A DNA stretch of 64,000 bases from DASQPA01 sp963757335 (lineage in GTDB: Bacteria > Acidobacteriota > Thermoanaerobaculia > Multivoradales > UBA5704). Within the stretch, counting starts at the first letter, position 1. Each line of letters begins with the position of its first letter. Shown here in pieces: positions 17,695 through 26,177 of the stretch. The notes beneath the pieces are model-generated. The model had not been told where the DNA came from and made no database searches. It was given only the letters and a program-made list of their open reading frames with translations. Location: positions 41,656 through 105,655 of the forward strand of contig CAVWRJ010000001.1 in assembly GCA_963757335.1 (NCBI GenBank), given 5' to 3'. The position numbers and the translations under genes were made by a program.

Positions 17695-17734
17695 GATCCC
17701 CCCGCCCTGCGGACGATCGACGGGCGGGGGGATC
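17695..17734 (-). terminator. Hairpin terminator of the small peptide gene
   Basis: A perfect 13-bp inverted repeat (GATCCCCCCGCCC, 17695-17707, with its complement at 17722-17734) and a 14-base loop lies 15 bases beyond the stop codon of the peptide gene. There is no T tract. It isolates that gene from the downstream dcw promoter. Confidence 0.65.
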
Positions 17735-17749
17735 GCGAGAGAGCCGAGT

Positions 17750-17929
17750 CTATTCCGGGATGCAGTGCGCGCCCACGCAGGCCGTGACCTCGTTGGTCTG
17801 GCACGGGACGTCACAGGTCCGGTAGGCGCTCAAGAAATATTGGCCTTGGACGTTGGCGAGCACGGGCTCGTTTAAGTGGAGCAGGGTTTCGCGGTGGAGA
17901 ACCAGGCGGGTTGGGTTCTTCTTCTTCAT
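17750..17929 (-). CDS. Class I lanthipeptide-like precursor peptide
   Basis: A 59-residue peptide starts at ATG 17929 behind a good GGAGGC ribosome site with 5-base spacing. It reads MKKKNPTRLVLHRETLLHL, then an acidic NEPVLANVQG, then a core with Cys at 39, 43, 51 and 56 and Ser/Thr at 34, 38, 45 and 49. The basic start, the LxLxxETLxxL block and the VxG-like junction match the leader of the class I lanthipeptide precursor family common in Bacteroidota and Acidobacteriota. In such peptides dehydrated Ser/Thr react with Cys to form thioether rings after leader cleavage near residue 29. No LanB, LanC, protease or exporter is in the window, so modification would need enzymes elsewhere. It has its own terminator and sits between the surA operon and dcw. 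Confidence 0.72.
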   Translation of the reverse strand: MKKKNPTRLVLHRETLLHLNEPVLANVQGQYFLSAYRTCDVPCQTNEVTACVGAHCIPE

Positions 17930-18079
17930 CGCAGCCTCCGACTTCCGATCCGGCCTGTACCATTCCAGACCGGGCGAAGGGGACAGGACCTCTCCCCCAG
18001 ACGGGCGAGAGTAGCAGACTTAGAGACGCTTAGCATTAAGCTGAAGAACCCTCGGCTCCCCTTCAAGGCCCTACTCTAA

Positions 18080-18115
18080 GCCCCCGTGAGCGTGCCCGGG
18101 CACGCTCACGGGGGC
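18080..18115 (-). terminator. Perfect 36-bp palindrome, terminator of the mfd-surA operon
   Basis: GCCCCCGTGAGCGTGCCC is followed directly by its reverse complement, a spacerless 36-bp palindrome starting 11 bases after the inferred stop codon of the SurA-like gene. It is followed on the minus strand by TTAGAGT, a weak T-rich tail. The original frame of the SurA gene reads straight through this structure, which argues that its true stop is the TAG at 18127-18129. Confidence 0.75.
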
Positions 18116-18126
18116 CCCGCCTGGCC

Positions 18127-19453
18127 CTAGCGCGGCGGCGGGGGCGTCTCGATCGGCGGGCCGGGGTCGGTCGGCTTGGGGGTGGGCAATCCTCCCGGCG
18201 TGTTGGGCGCCGGTCCGGTGGGGAGCTTCATGGTCCCGCTCGCCGGGGTGTCCGGCGTCACAGTTCCCGGCGCTCCCGACGTTCCCGACGCTCCCGGGGT
18301 TCCCGGACGCTCCTGGGGCCGCCGGAGCGGTCGCCGCCGTTCCGGGAGCTGCGGCGACGCCCGGGGCTTTCGCCGAGGCGGCGGGGTTCGTCGGCTTGAA
18401 GACGTCCAGGGGATCGGACGACGCCGGAACGGGCCCCAGCAGGCTGCGGAAGCCGGCCGCCTCGGCCGGCGGGTCGGCGACGATCAGCGACTCCTTCTGG
18501 AGCTCGGCCATGTACTCGGCCAGCTTGTCGCGGTAGACCCGCTCCTCTTCCTTCTGCTGGATGGTGGCGGCGACCTCGTTGAAGGGGCGGATGTGGCTCT
18601 CGTGCCGGTCGATCGCCTGCAGCAGGTGGAGACCGCCGCGGCCGATGACCGGCGCGCTCACGGCGCCCTTCTGCAGGCTCCAGGCCGCTTTTTCGAGGGT
18701 CGGATCGAGGTCGCCGGGGGAGACCAGGCCGAGGTCGGAGACAGCGCTCACCTGCCCCTTGGCGAGGTAGGGCTCGACCGCCTTGTCGAGCGGCTTGCCG
18801 GCCGCCACGGCGGACTTGATCTCGCCGGCGATCCGCGCCCGCTCCTCGGGCGAGGGCACCGCCGTCTCGAGGACGACGACCTCTTTCATCTGCACCTGCT
18901 CGGGGACCCGGAAGTCGTCGACGTGCTTCCGGTAGTAGCGCCGCTGGTCCTCCTCGTCGACCTTGATCTTGCTGTTGACCTCCTTGCCCAGCACCTCGCG
19001 GAGCCGCAGGTCGCCGCGCAGGCGTTCGCGGAGCTTGGGGAGCGTCGTCCCCGACTGGGCGAGGGCGGCCTGGAACTCCTGGTCGCTCTTGATCGCGTTG
19101 CTCTCCCGCAGCTGCTGGATCGCGCGGTCGACCTGGTCGTCGGTGATCTCGACGTCGATCTGGCCGGCGCGCGAGCGCAGGAGGAGCTCCTCATAGAGGT
19201 CCTTGAAGACGATCTCCCCGGCCTGGCCGAGCAGGCGCTGGCGCTCGGCGGGATCGCGCTCTCTGTGATTGATGTCGTCGATCATCTCCGCTTTGCGCTT
19301 CTGGTAGTCGACCAGGGTCGCGATCTCGTCGTTGATCCGCAGGACGACCTTGTCGAGGACCTCGGCGGAGGCCGGCCGCGGCGCCGTCAGCACCGTCAGG
19401 GGTACGGCGAGGAGCAGGAGGCTAGCGACGCTGAGCTTTTTTTGTGGAGCCAC
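18127..19453 (-). CDS. SurA-like periplasmic chaperone / peptidyl-prolyl isomerase, frameshifted tail
   Basis: A signal peptide (KKLSVASLLLLAVPLTVLTA, cut after ASA) precedes a SurA-type N-terminal chaperone domain from DKVVLRINDEIATLVD and a degenerate parvulin domain around residues 190-290. It probably helps fold outer-membrane proteins. The GTG at 19453 gives the best signal peptide; an upstream in-frame ATG at 19501 would overlap the previous gene more. The last part is Ala/Pro/Gly-rich. At 18266-18268 a GGG appears to carry one extra base: removing it yields a proline-rich tail (LPTPKPTDPGPPIETPPPPR) that stops just before the terminator, for about 441 residues. As written, the frame runs to 18071 through the palindrome. 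Confidence 0.82.
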
Positions 19454-20288
19454 TGTAGACGCCCTCGTAGTTGAACGGGAGATTCCTCCCGAAGACCACA
19501 ACAGTGTACCGGTTGCGGCATTCCCCCACCAGCGAGGCCAGCCGGCGGTCGGAGCGCGCCTGGCGGAGCCGGGCGCGGATGCCGTCCTCGACCTCGGAGA
19601 GCGGGGCGACCTCGGCGGGCAGCCGCTCGACGACCTGGAAGAGGTGGAAGCCGTACTCGGCCGGTATCACCCGGGAGACCTGGCCGGCTTTCAGGTTGAA
19701 GATGGCATCGGCAAAGGTGGGGGGGAGGTCGGCGCGCGCCAGCACCCCCTGGAAGCCACCGGCGCTCTCCCCCCGGGTCAGCCGGCGGGCCACCTCCTCG
19801 AACGGGGTCCCGGCGGCGATCTGGCGCGCCGCTTTCTCCGCCGCCACCCGGTCCTCGACCAGGATCTGGCGCAGCCGCACCCGCTCGGGACGGGCGAACT
19901 CCTGGTGGTGGGCGGCGTAGAACTCGGCGATCTCGGCGGCGCTCGGCTCGGCGCTCGCATCGGTCTTCAGGAGCGCATCCGCCGCCTGCCGGGGGTGGTC
20001 GATCGAGGGGACGAGCCCGCGTTCGAGGGCGAGCCGGGCGAGGAGCTGCTCGTCTAAGAACTGGTCGAAGAGCTCGGAGAGGACGTCGCTCGCGAGCACC
20101 GTGTCGGGGTCGCCCATGGAGTGCTTCAGGTAGCCCTCGAAGCGGGAGTAGTGGACGTCCCTGCCGCCGATCCGCGCTACCACGTCGGGGGCGGGGGGCT
20201 GCTCGCGGTGGCAGGCGAGGCCGGCAGAGAGGGCGAAGAGGGCGAGGAGGAGGAGAGAGAGGCGGCGGAATCGGAGCGGGACGGCCAT
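19422..20288 (-). CDS. Parvulin-type peptidyl-prolyl isomerase lipoprotein
   Basis: This 288-residue protein has a lipoprotein signal (LLLLALFALSAGLAC, lipid-modified Cys near 26), a SurA/PrsA-like N-terminal helical domain and a parvulin domain at about 140-235 (RLRQILVEDRVAAEKAA to EYGFHLFQVVERLP). It would act as a foldase in the periplasm, anchored to a membrane. It lies between mfd (11 bases upstream) and the SurA-like gene (32-base overlap), so three genes share a transcript and two form a chaperone pair. Confidence 0.87.
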   Translation of the reverse strand: MAVPLRFRRLSLLLLALFALSAGLACHREQPPAPDVVARIGGRDVHYSRFEGYLKHSMGDPDTVLASDVLSELFDQFLDEQLLARLALERGLVPSIDHPRQAADALLKTDASAEPSAAEIAEFYAAHHQEFARPERVRLRQILVEDRVAAEKAARQIAAGTPFEEVARRLTRGESAGGFQGVLARADLPPTFADAIFNLKAGQVSRVIPAEYGFHLFQVVERLPAEVAPLSEVEDGIRARLRQARSDRRLASLVGECRNRYTVVVFGRNLPFNYEGVYSGSTKKAQRR

Positions 20289-20299
20289 GCTCGCTATCC

Positions 20300-23200
20300 C
20301 TACCCCGCGAGCGCCGAGAGCGTCTCGCGCGCGATCGCCACCATCTGCCCGCCGCGGCCGGCGGCGAGGGTCAGGACGCCGCTCGGGCTGAAGGCGGCGC
20401 CGGGCCGGGTCGAGACCATCTCGATCAGGCGGTCGATGTCGATCCGGGCGTCCCGGCGGAGGCGAATCACCAGCTCGCCGCCCTTGGCGGAGATCGACTG
20501 GACGCGGAGCGACTCGGCGAGGCGTTTGAGCGCCGCGACCTCGATGAGCGAGCGGACGGAAGGCGGCGGCGGCCCGAAGCGGTCGGTGAGCTCGGCCAGG
20601 ACGTCCTCCTCCGACTCCTCGGCGGAGGCGATCTTCCGGTAGAGCTCCATCCGCAGGTTGGCGTTCTCGACGTAGCTCTCGGGGATCGCCATGGGAACCG
20701 GCAGGTCGATGGCGGCGGACGGCGCCTCGGCGACCTCCTCGCCGCGCATCTCGCGGACGGTCTCCTCCAAGAGCTTCAGATAGGTCTCGATCCCCACCGC
20801 CCCGATGTGGCCGCTCTGCTCGGCGCCCAGGAGGTTGCCGGCGCCGCGGATCTCCAAGTCCCGCGCCGCGATGCGGAAGCCGGCCCCGAGGTCGGTGAAC
20901 TCGCGGATCGCCGCCAGCCGCTTCCTCGCCACCTCGGTCAGCACCCGGTCCTCGGAGACCAGGAGGTAGCAGTAGGCGAGCTGGTTGCTCCGCCCCACCC
21001 GGCCGCGCAGCTGGTAGAGCTGGGCGAGGCCGAAGCGGTCGGCGCGGTGGACGATCATGGTGTTGACGTTGGGGATGTCGATGCCGTTCTCGATGATCGT
21101 CGTGGCGAGGAGGACGTCGTACTCGCCGCGAGTGAAGGCGTGCATCCGCCGCGACAGCTCGGCCTCGTCGAGCTGCCCGTGGCCGACCGTCACCCGCACC
21201 CCGGGCACCAGCTCTTTCAGATCGATCAGCATCTTCTCGATCGATTCCACCCGGTTGTAGACGTAGAAGACCTGGCCGCCGCGCTCGATCTCGAACTCGA
21301 TCGCCTCGCGGAGCACCTCCTTGTTGAACGGGAGAATCGCGGTCTCGACCGCCATCCGGTCCTTGGGCGGGGTCTCGATCACCGACAGGTCGCGCACCCC
21401 GGCGAGCGAGAGCTGGAGGGTGCGCGGCACCGGGGTCGCCGACATGGCGAGCACGTGCACCCCCTTCTTCATCTGCTTCAGGCGCTCCTTCTGGGCGACC
21501 CCGAAGCGCTGCTCCTCGTCGACGATCATGAGGCCCAGCTTGGGCAGCTCCATGTCCTTCGACAGCAGCCGGTGGGTGCCGATCAGGATGTCGACCTTCC
21601 CCTCCTTGAGCTTCTTCTTGATCTCCCGCACCTCGGCCGGCGAGCGGAAGCGGGAGATCATCTCGATCGAGACGGGCAAGTCGGCGAAGCGGCGGCGGAA
21701 GGTCTCCAGATGCTGGTCGGCGAGGATCGTCGTCGGCGCCAGGACCGCCACCTGGTAGCCGCCGTCGACCGCCTTGAAGGCGGCCCGCATGGCCACCTCG
21801 GTCTTGCCGTAACCGACGTCGCCGCAGAGCAGGCGGTCCATGGGTCGCTCGCGTTGCAGGTCCTCCTTGATGACGGCGATCGTCTCCAGCTGGTCGGGGC
21901 TCTCCTCGTAGGGGAAGGCGGCCTCGAACTGGCGCTGGAGGTCGCTGTCGCCGGGCATCGCCGGGGCCTGGGCGATCTGGCGCTCGGCGTAGAGCTTGAG
22001 GAGCTCGGCCGCCATGTCGCGCATGCTGCTCTTGACCCGCGCCTTGGTCTTGTTCCAGGAGGTGCCCCCGAGCTGATCGAGGCGCGGCGCCACCCCCTCG
22101 ATGCCGCTGTACTTCTGGATCAGGTCGAGCCGCGAGAGGGGGAGGAGGAGGCGCTTGCCCGTGGCGTAGGAGATCTCCATCACCTCGGTCGCCGAGGGCG
22201 GCGGAGCGAGATCCTTGAGCGTCGACGGCAGGGAGGCGTTGTCCGGCTCGGCCCCCACCGAGCGGAGGGCCACGAACTGGCCGATGCCGTGGTCGGAGTG
22301 GACCACGTAGTCGCCGATCTTCAAATCGCGCAGGCTGGAGACGAACGGGCCGTAGCGGGCGCGCTGCACCCGGCGCTGGAGCTTGGCCTGGGAGAGGAGC
22401 TGCTGCTCGCCGTAGACGACGACCCCGGCGGCGGGGAAGCGGAAGCCGCGCGCCAGCTCGCCGGCGGTGATCTCGACCCCGCCCTGGCCGATCGCCACCT
22501 CGCGCCCTTCGAGCAGCTCCTCGATGCGGTCTCGATGGAGCGGCGAGACGACCAGGATGCAGCGCTCGCCCCGCGCCCGGGCGGTCGCCACCTCCTGGGG
22601 GAAGCGCGGCAGCTGGCCATGGAAGAGATCGGTCGTCACGGCATGAAAGTCGAGGACCTTCTCCCCCGGGCTCGCGCTGAGCACGAGGTCGCGCAGGCGG
22701 ATCTGGGCCCGGTCGAGGACCTCCCGCACGTCGTCGAGCGGCTTCTCCAGCGCCTCCGGCGGGACGGCCAGCCGGCCGTGCTCCCGGCGGGCCTCGAAGT
22801 CGGCCGCCATCCGTTCGGCGTGATGGACCGCCTCGGCTTCTAAAGCCTGCGGGTCGACGGCGAAGATGAGCGCCTCGGGAAGGATGTCGGCGAGCGAGCC
22901 GATCTTCCCGGCGTCGACCAGGAGCGGCAGGAGGTTCTCCCAGCCGGGAAAGCCGCCGCGCTCGCGGAGATCGGTCAGCCGCTCGGCGATCTCGGGCAGC
23001 AGGTCGAGATCGTCGCCAGCCTGGGCGGCCACCTGGTCGGCGAGCTCCATCGCCTCCTCCGGGCCGCCCGGGAAGAGGAAGAGCGGCAGCACCCGGACCC
23101 CGTCCAGGGTGTCCTCGGAGCGCTGCGACTGGGCGTCGAACCAGCGGATGGATTCGATCGTGTCGCCGAAGAAGTCGAGCCGGACCGGCGACCCCTCCCC

Positions 23201-23755
23201 CGGCGGATAGAGGTCGAAGATGCCGCCCCGCACGGCGAAGTCGCCGACCTCGTAGACCAGGTCGGTGCGGCAGAAGCCATGGCGGAGGAGATGCGCGGCG
23301 AGCTCGTCGATCGGCCACTCCTCGCCCGGCCGCAATTCGAGGACGGTCGAGAGGAACGCGGCGGCGGTGGGGAGCAGGCGGAAGAGGGAGCGCGGGGTGG
23401 TGACGATCGTCGTCGCAGCACCCGAGATCACCCGGTCCAAGGCGACCGCCTCCTGGGCCCGCACCAGGAGCGAGGTCTCGGTCTCCTGGTAGGGGGTGAG
23501 CGAGGGGGAGGGGAAGTAGACCGTCCCGTCCCGCCGGCCGAAGAGCTGGGCCGCCTCGGTCCAGGTGAGAGCGTCCCCCTCGCGAGGCACGATGGCGAGG
23601 AGCGGCCGCCCGAGGTCCGTCGCCAGAAGCTCCCCCATCCAGGCCGCCGCCGGCACCGGCAGGCGCACGACGTCCCCGCCCCCCGCGAGGAGGGATCTGT
23701 AGGGCGCACTGCTGCGCAGCGTGCGGGAGAGCTCCTCCCAAACGCGTTCGGCCAT
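20300..23755 (-). CDS. mfd: Transcription-repair coupling factor Mfd
   Basis: This 1151-residue ATP-dependent translocase displaces stalled RNA polymerase and recruits UvrA for strand-specific repair. The UvrB-like N-terminal part is followed by the RNA polymerase-interacting domain (DLKIGDYVVHSDHGIGQF, near 477), the translocase motor with Walker A GDVGYGKTEVAMRA (near 643), the DEEQRFG box (near 742), the ENGIDIPNVN and QLRGRVGRSNQ motifs (near 916), and the C-terminal TRCF regulatory domain. Length is typical. Its start at 23755 is 55 bases from a divergent small gene. Confidence 0.96.
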   Translation of the reverse strand: MAERVWEELSRTLRSSAPYRSLLAGGGDVVRLPVPAAAWMGELLATDLGRPLLAIVPREGDALTWTEAAQLFGRRDGTVYFPSPSLTPYQETETSLLVRAQEAVALDRVISGAATTIVTTPRSLFRLLPTAAAFLSTVLELRPGEEWPIDELAAHLLRHGFCRTDLVYEVGDFAVRGGIFDLYPPGEGSPVRLDFFGDTIESIRWFDAQSQRSEDTLDGVRVLPLFLFPGGPEEAMELADQVAAQAGDDLDLLPEIAERLTDLRERGGFPGWENLLPLLVDAGKIGSLADILPEALIFAVDPQALEAEAVHHAERMAADFEARREHGRLAVPPEALEKPLDDVREVLDRAQIRLRDLVLSASPGEKVLDFHAVTTDLFHGQLPRFPQEVATARARGERCILVVSPLHRDRIEELLEGREVAIGQGGVEITAGELARGFRFPAAGVVVYGEQQLLSQAKLQRRVQRARYGPFVSSLRDLKIGDYVVHSDHGIGQFVALRSVGAEPDNASLPSTLKDLAPPPSATEVMEISYATGKRLLLPLSRLDLIQKYSGIEGVAPRLDQLGGTSWNKTKARVKSSMRDMAAELLKLYAERQIAQAPAMPGDSDLQRQFEAAFPYEESPDQLETIAVIKEDLQRERPMDRLLCGDVGYGKTEVAMRAAFKAVDGGYQVAVLAPTTILADQHLETFRRRFADLPVSIEMISRFRSPAEVREIKKKLKEGKVDILIGTHRLLSKDMELPKLGLMIVDEEQRFGVAQKERLKQMKKGVHVLAMSATPVPRTLQLSLAGVRDLSVIETPPKDRMAVETAILPFNKEVLREAIEFEIERGGQVFYVYNRVESIEKMLIDLKELVPGVRVTVGHGQLDEAELSRRMHAFTRGEYDVLLATTIIENGIDIPNVNTMIVHRADRFGLAQLYQLRGRVGRSNQLAYCYLLVSEDRVLTEVARKRLAAIREFTDLGAGFRIAARDLEIRGAGNLLGAEQSGHIGAVGIETYLKLLEETVREMRGEEVAEAPSAAIDLPVPMAIPESYVENANLRMELYRKIASAEESEEDVLAELTDRFGPPPPSVRSLIEVAALKRLAESLRVQSISAKGGELVIRLRRDARIDIDRLIEMVSTRPGAAFSPSGVLTLAAGRGGQMVAIARETLSALAG

Positions 23756-23810
23756 GGGGACAGTGTACCCCGCGGGGGGAGTGGGGGCGATTCCCGACTA
23801 AAATGAGCCG

Positions 23811-24074
23811 ATGAGCCCGGTCCCGTCCGACACCCCGCCCGATGTCGAAGAGATCCTCCTCGAAGGCTACCGCCGGATGACGCCGGGAGAGCGGCTGGTC
23901 CGCGCCTTCGACATGAGCCGGGCCGTCCAGCAGCTCGCCCTCGTCCGCATCCGGGCGGAGTACGGACCCGATCTAACCGAACGCGAGGAGCGCCTGCGCC
24001 TGGCCTCGCTCTGGCTTCCGCGGGAGACCATGGTGGAAGTCTTCGGGTGGGACCCGGAAGTCGAGGGGTATTGA
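23811..24074 (+). CDS. Small hypothetical protein
   Basis: This 87-residue acidic, mostly helical protein is one I do not recognise functionally. It has an N-terminal EEILLEGYRRMTPGERLVRAF, a middle SRAVQQLALVRIRAEYG and a C-terminal ETMVEVFGWDPEVEGY. Proteins with the same ending recur in high-GC soil bacteria, to my recollection without an assigned function. The ATG at 23811 is chosen because the ATG eight bases upstream, part of a short tandem repeat ATGAGCCG/ATGAGCCC, meets a stop after three codons. It is transcribed divergently from mfd and convergently with the HigBA module. Confidence 0.65.
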   Translation: MSPVPSDTPPDVEEILLEGYRRMTPGERLVRAFDMSRAVQQLALVRIRAEYGPDLTEREERLRLASLWLPRETMVEVFGWDPEVEGY

Positions 24075-24123
24075 TGGAGTTGGCGGAAGGTAGTGGGGAG
24101 CGAGTGCTTTCACAATCCAGCCA

Positions 24124-24444
24124 CTACCGCGTCCGATGAGCGGGGATCTCTTCCAACTCGTGGCACAAGCGTTTCTCTGCATGCCATAGATCAAAGCGCT
24201 GCTGCATTCGAAGCCAGAGCCCCGGACCGTTACCGCAAAATTTGCCCAACCGGACAGCCATCTCAGGACTGATGGCCGACTTTCCCGCCAAGACCCGGTG
24301 GAGGGTCTGGCGCGTTACCCGGAGCTGGCGTGCTGCTTCGCTGACGGAAAGATTCAAGGCCGGCAGAACGTCCTCGCGTAGAAGCTCTCCTGGGTGAGTC
24401 GGTTGGCGGCGAGATTTCCCCTGCTGTGTCGTGTCTAGGGCCAT
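24124..24444 (-). CDS. higA: HigA-family antitoxin (XRE helix-turn-helix)
   Basis: This 106-residue protein carries HPGELLREDVLPALNLSVSE, the hallmark start of HigA antitoxins, followed by the helix-turn-helix AARQLRVTRQTLHRVLAGKSA and the family's ISPEMAVRLGKFCGNGPGLWL segment. It should neutralise the toxin encoded just upstream and, with it, repress the promoter. It follows the toxin gene by 12 bases; toxin-first order is usual for higBA. Confidence 0.9.
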   Translation of the reverse strand: MALDTTQQGKSRRQPTHPGELLREDVLPALNLSVSEAARQLRVTRQTLHRVLAGKSAISPEMAVRLGKFCGNGPGLWLRMQQRFDLWHAEKRLCHELEEIPAHRTR

Positions 24445-24456
24445 GACTCTTCCTCG

Positions 24457-24732
24457 CTAATGGTACTGCACCAAGTCTACCTGCAGGACACGGCCCTGAT
24501 CCCATTCAAAGGTGATGCACCATGGACCGTTGACGTGCAAGCTGTAACGCTGCGGCTTGCCCCGCAAAGGGTGAAAGTCGAAGCCCGGCAGGCTTAAATC
24601 CAGCAGATCCTCGGCCTCGTCCATAGCGTCAAGCCTACGGAGTGCTCGAGCCTGTAGATCCTGCCGCACCTTCCGACTAGAGCCCGTCTCGAACAGCTCC
24701 TTGAGCCCTTTGTGCCGGAAGCTCTGGATCAC
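24457..24732 (-). CDS. higB: HigB-family mRNA interferase toxin
   Basis: This 91-residue RelE-fold protein starts MIQSFRHKGLKELFE and has the RKVRQDLQARALRRLDAMDEA helix region, DLSLPGFDFHPLRGKPQRYSL and the C-terminal WCITFEWDQGRVLQVDLVQYH. These match ribosome-dependent mRNA endonucleases of the HigB type. Length is normal and no disabling change is visible. It is the first gene of the module, with a promoter and inverted repeat immediately upstream. Confidence 0.9.
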   Translation of the reverse strand: MIQSFRHKGLKELFETGSSRKVRQDLQARALRRLDAMDEAEDLLDLSLPGFDFHPLRGKPQRYSLHVNGPWCITFEWDQGRVLQVDLVQYH

Positions 24733-24739
24733 GGAGAGG

Positions 24740-24769
24740 AGTGTAACTAGCGACGTTACAGGTTGTCAA
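24740..24769 (-). promoter_or_regulatory. higBA promoter and operator
   Basis: On the minus strand a consensus TTGACA (24764-24769) is followed after 18 bp by TACACT (24740-24745). A perfect 6-bp inverted repeat, TGTAAC/GTTACA with a 7-bp spacer (24742-24760), overlaps the spacer and -10, as expected for repression by HigA. Confidence 0.65.
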
Positions 24770-24825
24770 GGTTGGCGCACCATCGCTGCCCCGGGCCTCT
24801 TTCCCAATCTCCTCCATTTGGGGGC

Positions 24826-24886
24826 TTGACATCCCCCCTCATTATATATAACCTATGAGTTATGGAACCGACGAGTTATGGAACCG
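24826..24886 (+). promoter_or_regulatory. Promoter and tandem repeat at the arsR-like gene
   Basis: TTGACA (24826-24831) is followed by an AT-rich stretch, with TATAAC at 24847-24852 after a 15-bp spacer, in otherwise GC-rich DNA. Then GAGTTATGGAACCG occurs twice (24857-24870 and 24873-24886, period 16). The first copy contains the used ATG at 24862; the ATG of the second copy is out of frame. The repeat could be an operator or just a slippage duplication. Confidence 0.55.
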
Positions 24887-25278
24887 CAGCCCCCAACCAC
24901 CTGGACGCCACCTTCGCGGCGCTCGCCGACCCCACCCGGCGGGCGATCCTCGCCCGGCTGGCTTCGGGGGAGGCGTCGGTCGCTGAGCTGGCCCAGCCTT
25001 TCGCCATGAGCCAGCCGGCGATCTCCAAACATCTCAAGGTGTTGGAGCGCGCCGGGCTGATCTCGCGCGGCCGCGAGGCGCAGCGCCGGCCGTGCCGGCT
25101 GGTGGCGACGCCGCTCGCCGATGCCACCGAGTGGCTGGAAGGCTACCGCCAGTTCTGGGAGGCCTCCTTCGAGCGCCTCGACGCCCTGCTCGACGAGCTC
25201 CAGGCCGAGCCCACCGAGCCCACCGAGCCCACCGAGCCCAACAACATCCACGCAAAAAACGAAAGAGGAGATGAGTAA
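24862..25278 (+). CDS. ArsR/SmtB-family transcriptional repressor
   Basis: This 138-residue winged-helix protein has the signature LDATFAALADPTRRAILARL, the recognition region ELAQPFAMSQPAISKHLKVLE and the wing GLISRGREAQRRPCRL. No Cys-based metal site of classical ArsR is evident, and this subgroup is typically paired with an SRPBCC gene. The tail carries three TEP repeats encoded by 9-bp units. Its stop overlaps the start of the next gene (TAATG), so the two are translationally coupled. Confidence 0.9.
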   Translation: MEPTSYGTAAPNHLDATFAALADPTRRAILARLASGEASVAELAQPFAMSQPAISKHLKVLERAGLISRGREAQRRPCRLVATPLADATEWLEGYRQFWEASFERLDALLDELQAEPTEPTEPTEPNNIHAKNERGDE

Positions 25279-25769
25279 TGCCGAACACTGGAAACTTACA
25301 GGTGACGACCCCCACGGAGCGGGAGATCGTGATGACCCGCGTCTTCAACGCCCCACGGACCCTGGTCTACGACGCTTTTACCAAGCCCGAGCTGCTCAAG
25401 CGGTGGTTTAGGTGCCGGGGCTATTCGCTCTCGGTCTGCGAGGTCGATTTGACGGTGGGCGGCAAATGGCTCTTCGTGTTTGGGCTGCCCGACGGCAGCA
25501 AGTCGATGCGGATGTCGGGCGTCTACCGAGAGATCGTGCCGCCCGAGCGGGACGTCCATACCGAGTGCATGGAAGGCTACCCGGGAGAATCGCTGATCAC
25601 CGGAGTCTTCGTCGAACGCGCCGGGAAGACGACGCTGACGATCCACTGCCTCTACGAGTCCCAGGAGATCCGCGACGCCGTGATCCAGTCGGGCATGGAG
25701 CACGGGGCGGCCGAAACCTACGACAACCTCGACCTGTACCTGGCGACGGTCGCGGCGACGGTCGCCTGA
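25278..25769 (+). CDS. SRPBCC (AHSA1/START-like) domain protein
   Basis: This 163-residue helix-grip protein has REIVMTRVFNAPRTLVYDAF, the standard opening of the AHSA1-like family, followed by KPELLKRWFRC and the SGVYREIVPPER strand. Such proteins bind hydrophobic ligands, but their substrates are mostly unknown. Coupling to the ArsR-type gene is a very common arrangement and suggests that the regulator controls it. Confidence 0.88.
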   Translation: MPNTGNLQVTTPTEREIVMTRVFNAPRTLVYDAFTKPELLKRWFRCRGYSLSVCEVDLTVGGKWLFVFGLPDGSKSMRMSGVYREIVPPERDVHTECMEGYPGESLITGVFVERAGKTTLTIHCLYESQEIRDAVIQSGMEHGAAETYDNLDLYLATVAATVA

Positions 25770-25937
25770 CCCGCCGCTTCGGACCCACGGTACGAAAAAG
25801 CCGGCAGGAGCTCCGACAAGGACTCGGGCTCCTCCGCTTTGCCCACCCGCGCCCCCGTGGGACGACATCCAGAGGGCGTCCACGGGGCTTCGGGCGACGA
25901 GAGGCCACCGCGCGAGCCCGAGAAAGTCGGCTCACGG

Positions 25938-26168
25938 GTCGAAAAACTCTCCTTCAGCGCCGAAAAACTCGCGTTTCGCTCGGCAAAACAGTTTCACGAT
26001 GCCAGTCTGGCGTTTTACGGACCTCGACGCGAGTTTCGCGTGTCGATTTTGGCGTTTTTCGGGCTCGTGTTTCAGTTTATCCAGGCAAATAGCGAGTTTT
26101 TCGGCCTTGTATTTCAGTTTATCCAGGCGAAAATCGAGTTTATCGGGCCGTTGGGCGAGTTTTTCGGC
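25938..26168. repeat. Degenerate 21-bp tandem repeat array, about 11 units
   Basis: Eleven consecutive 21-bp units fill most of the 408-bp space between the SRPBCC gene and the ABC permease. The recurring core is GAGTTTTTCG; the first two units carry it inverted, as CGAAAAACTC, while later ones carry GAGTTT with TTCGG or TATCC. Two neighbouring double units (26069 and 26111) share the 17-base TTTCAGTTTATCCAGGC. Because 21 is a multiple of three, frames stay open on both strands as heptapeptide repeats (e.g. EKLA or DKLK on the minus strand), but no start codon with a ribosome site supports a gene. The array is AT-richer than its surroundings and has no spacers. Confidence 0.75.
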
Positions 26169-26177
26169 GGAGCGGCC

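Noticed and set aside
17608..17814. Arg/Pro-rich 68-codon frame overlapping the peptide gene
   Set aside because: It crosses the terminator hairpin, has no ribosome site and is out of frame with the better supported 59-codon gene.
18071..18126. Extension of the SurA-like protein to 18071
   Set aside because: It translates a perfect terminator palindrome and loses the proline-rich pattern; the alternative frame stops just before the palindrome.
25938..26168. CRISPR array
   Set aside because: Units are contiguous with no spacers, diverge strongly and there are no cas genes.
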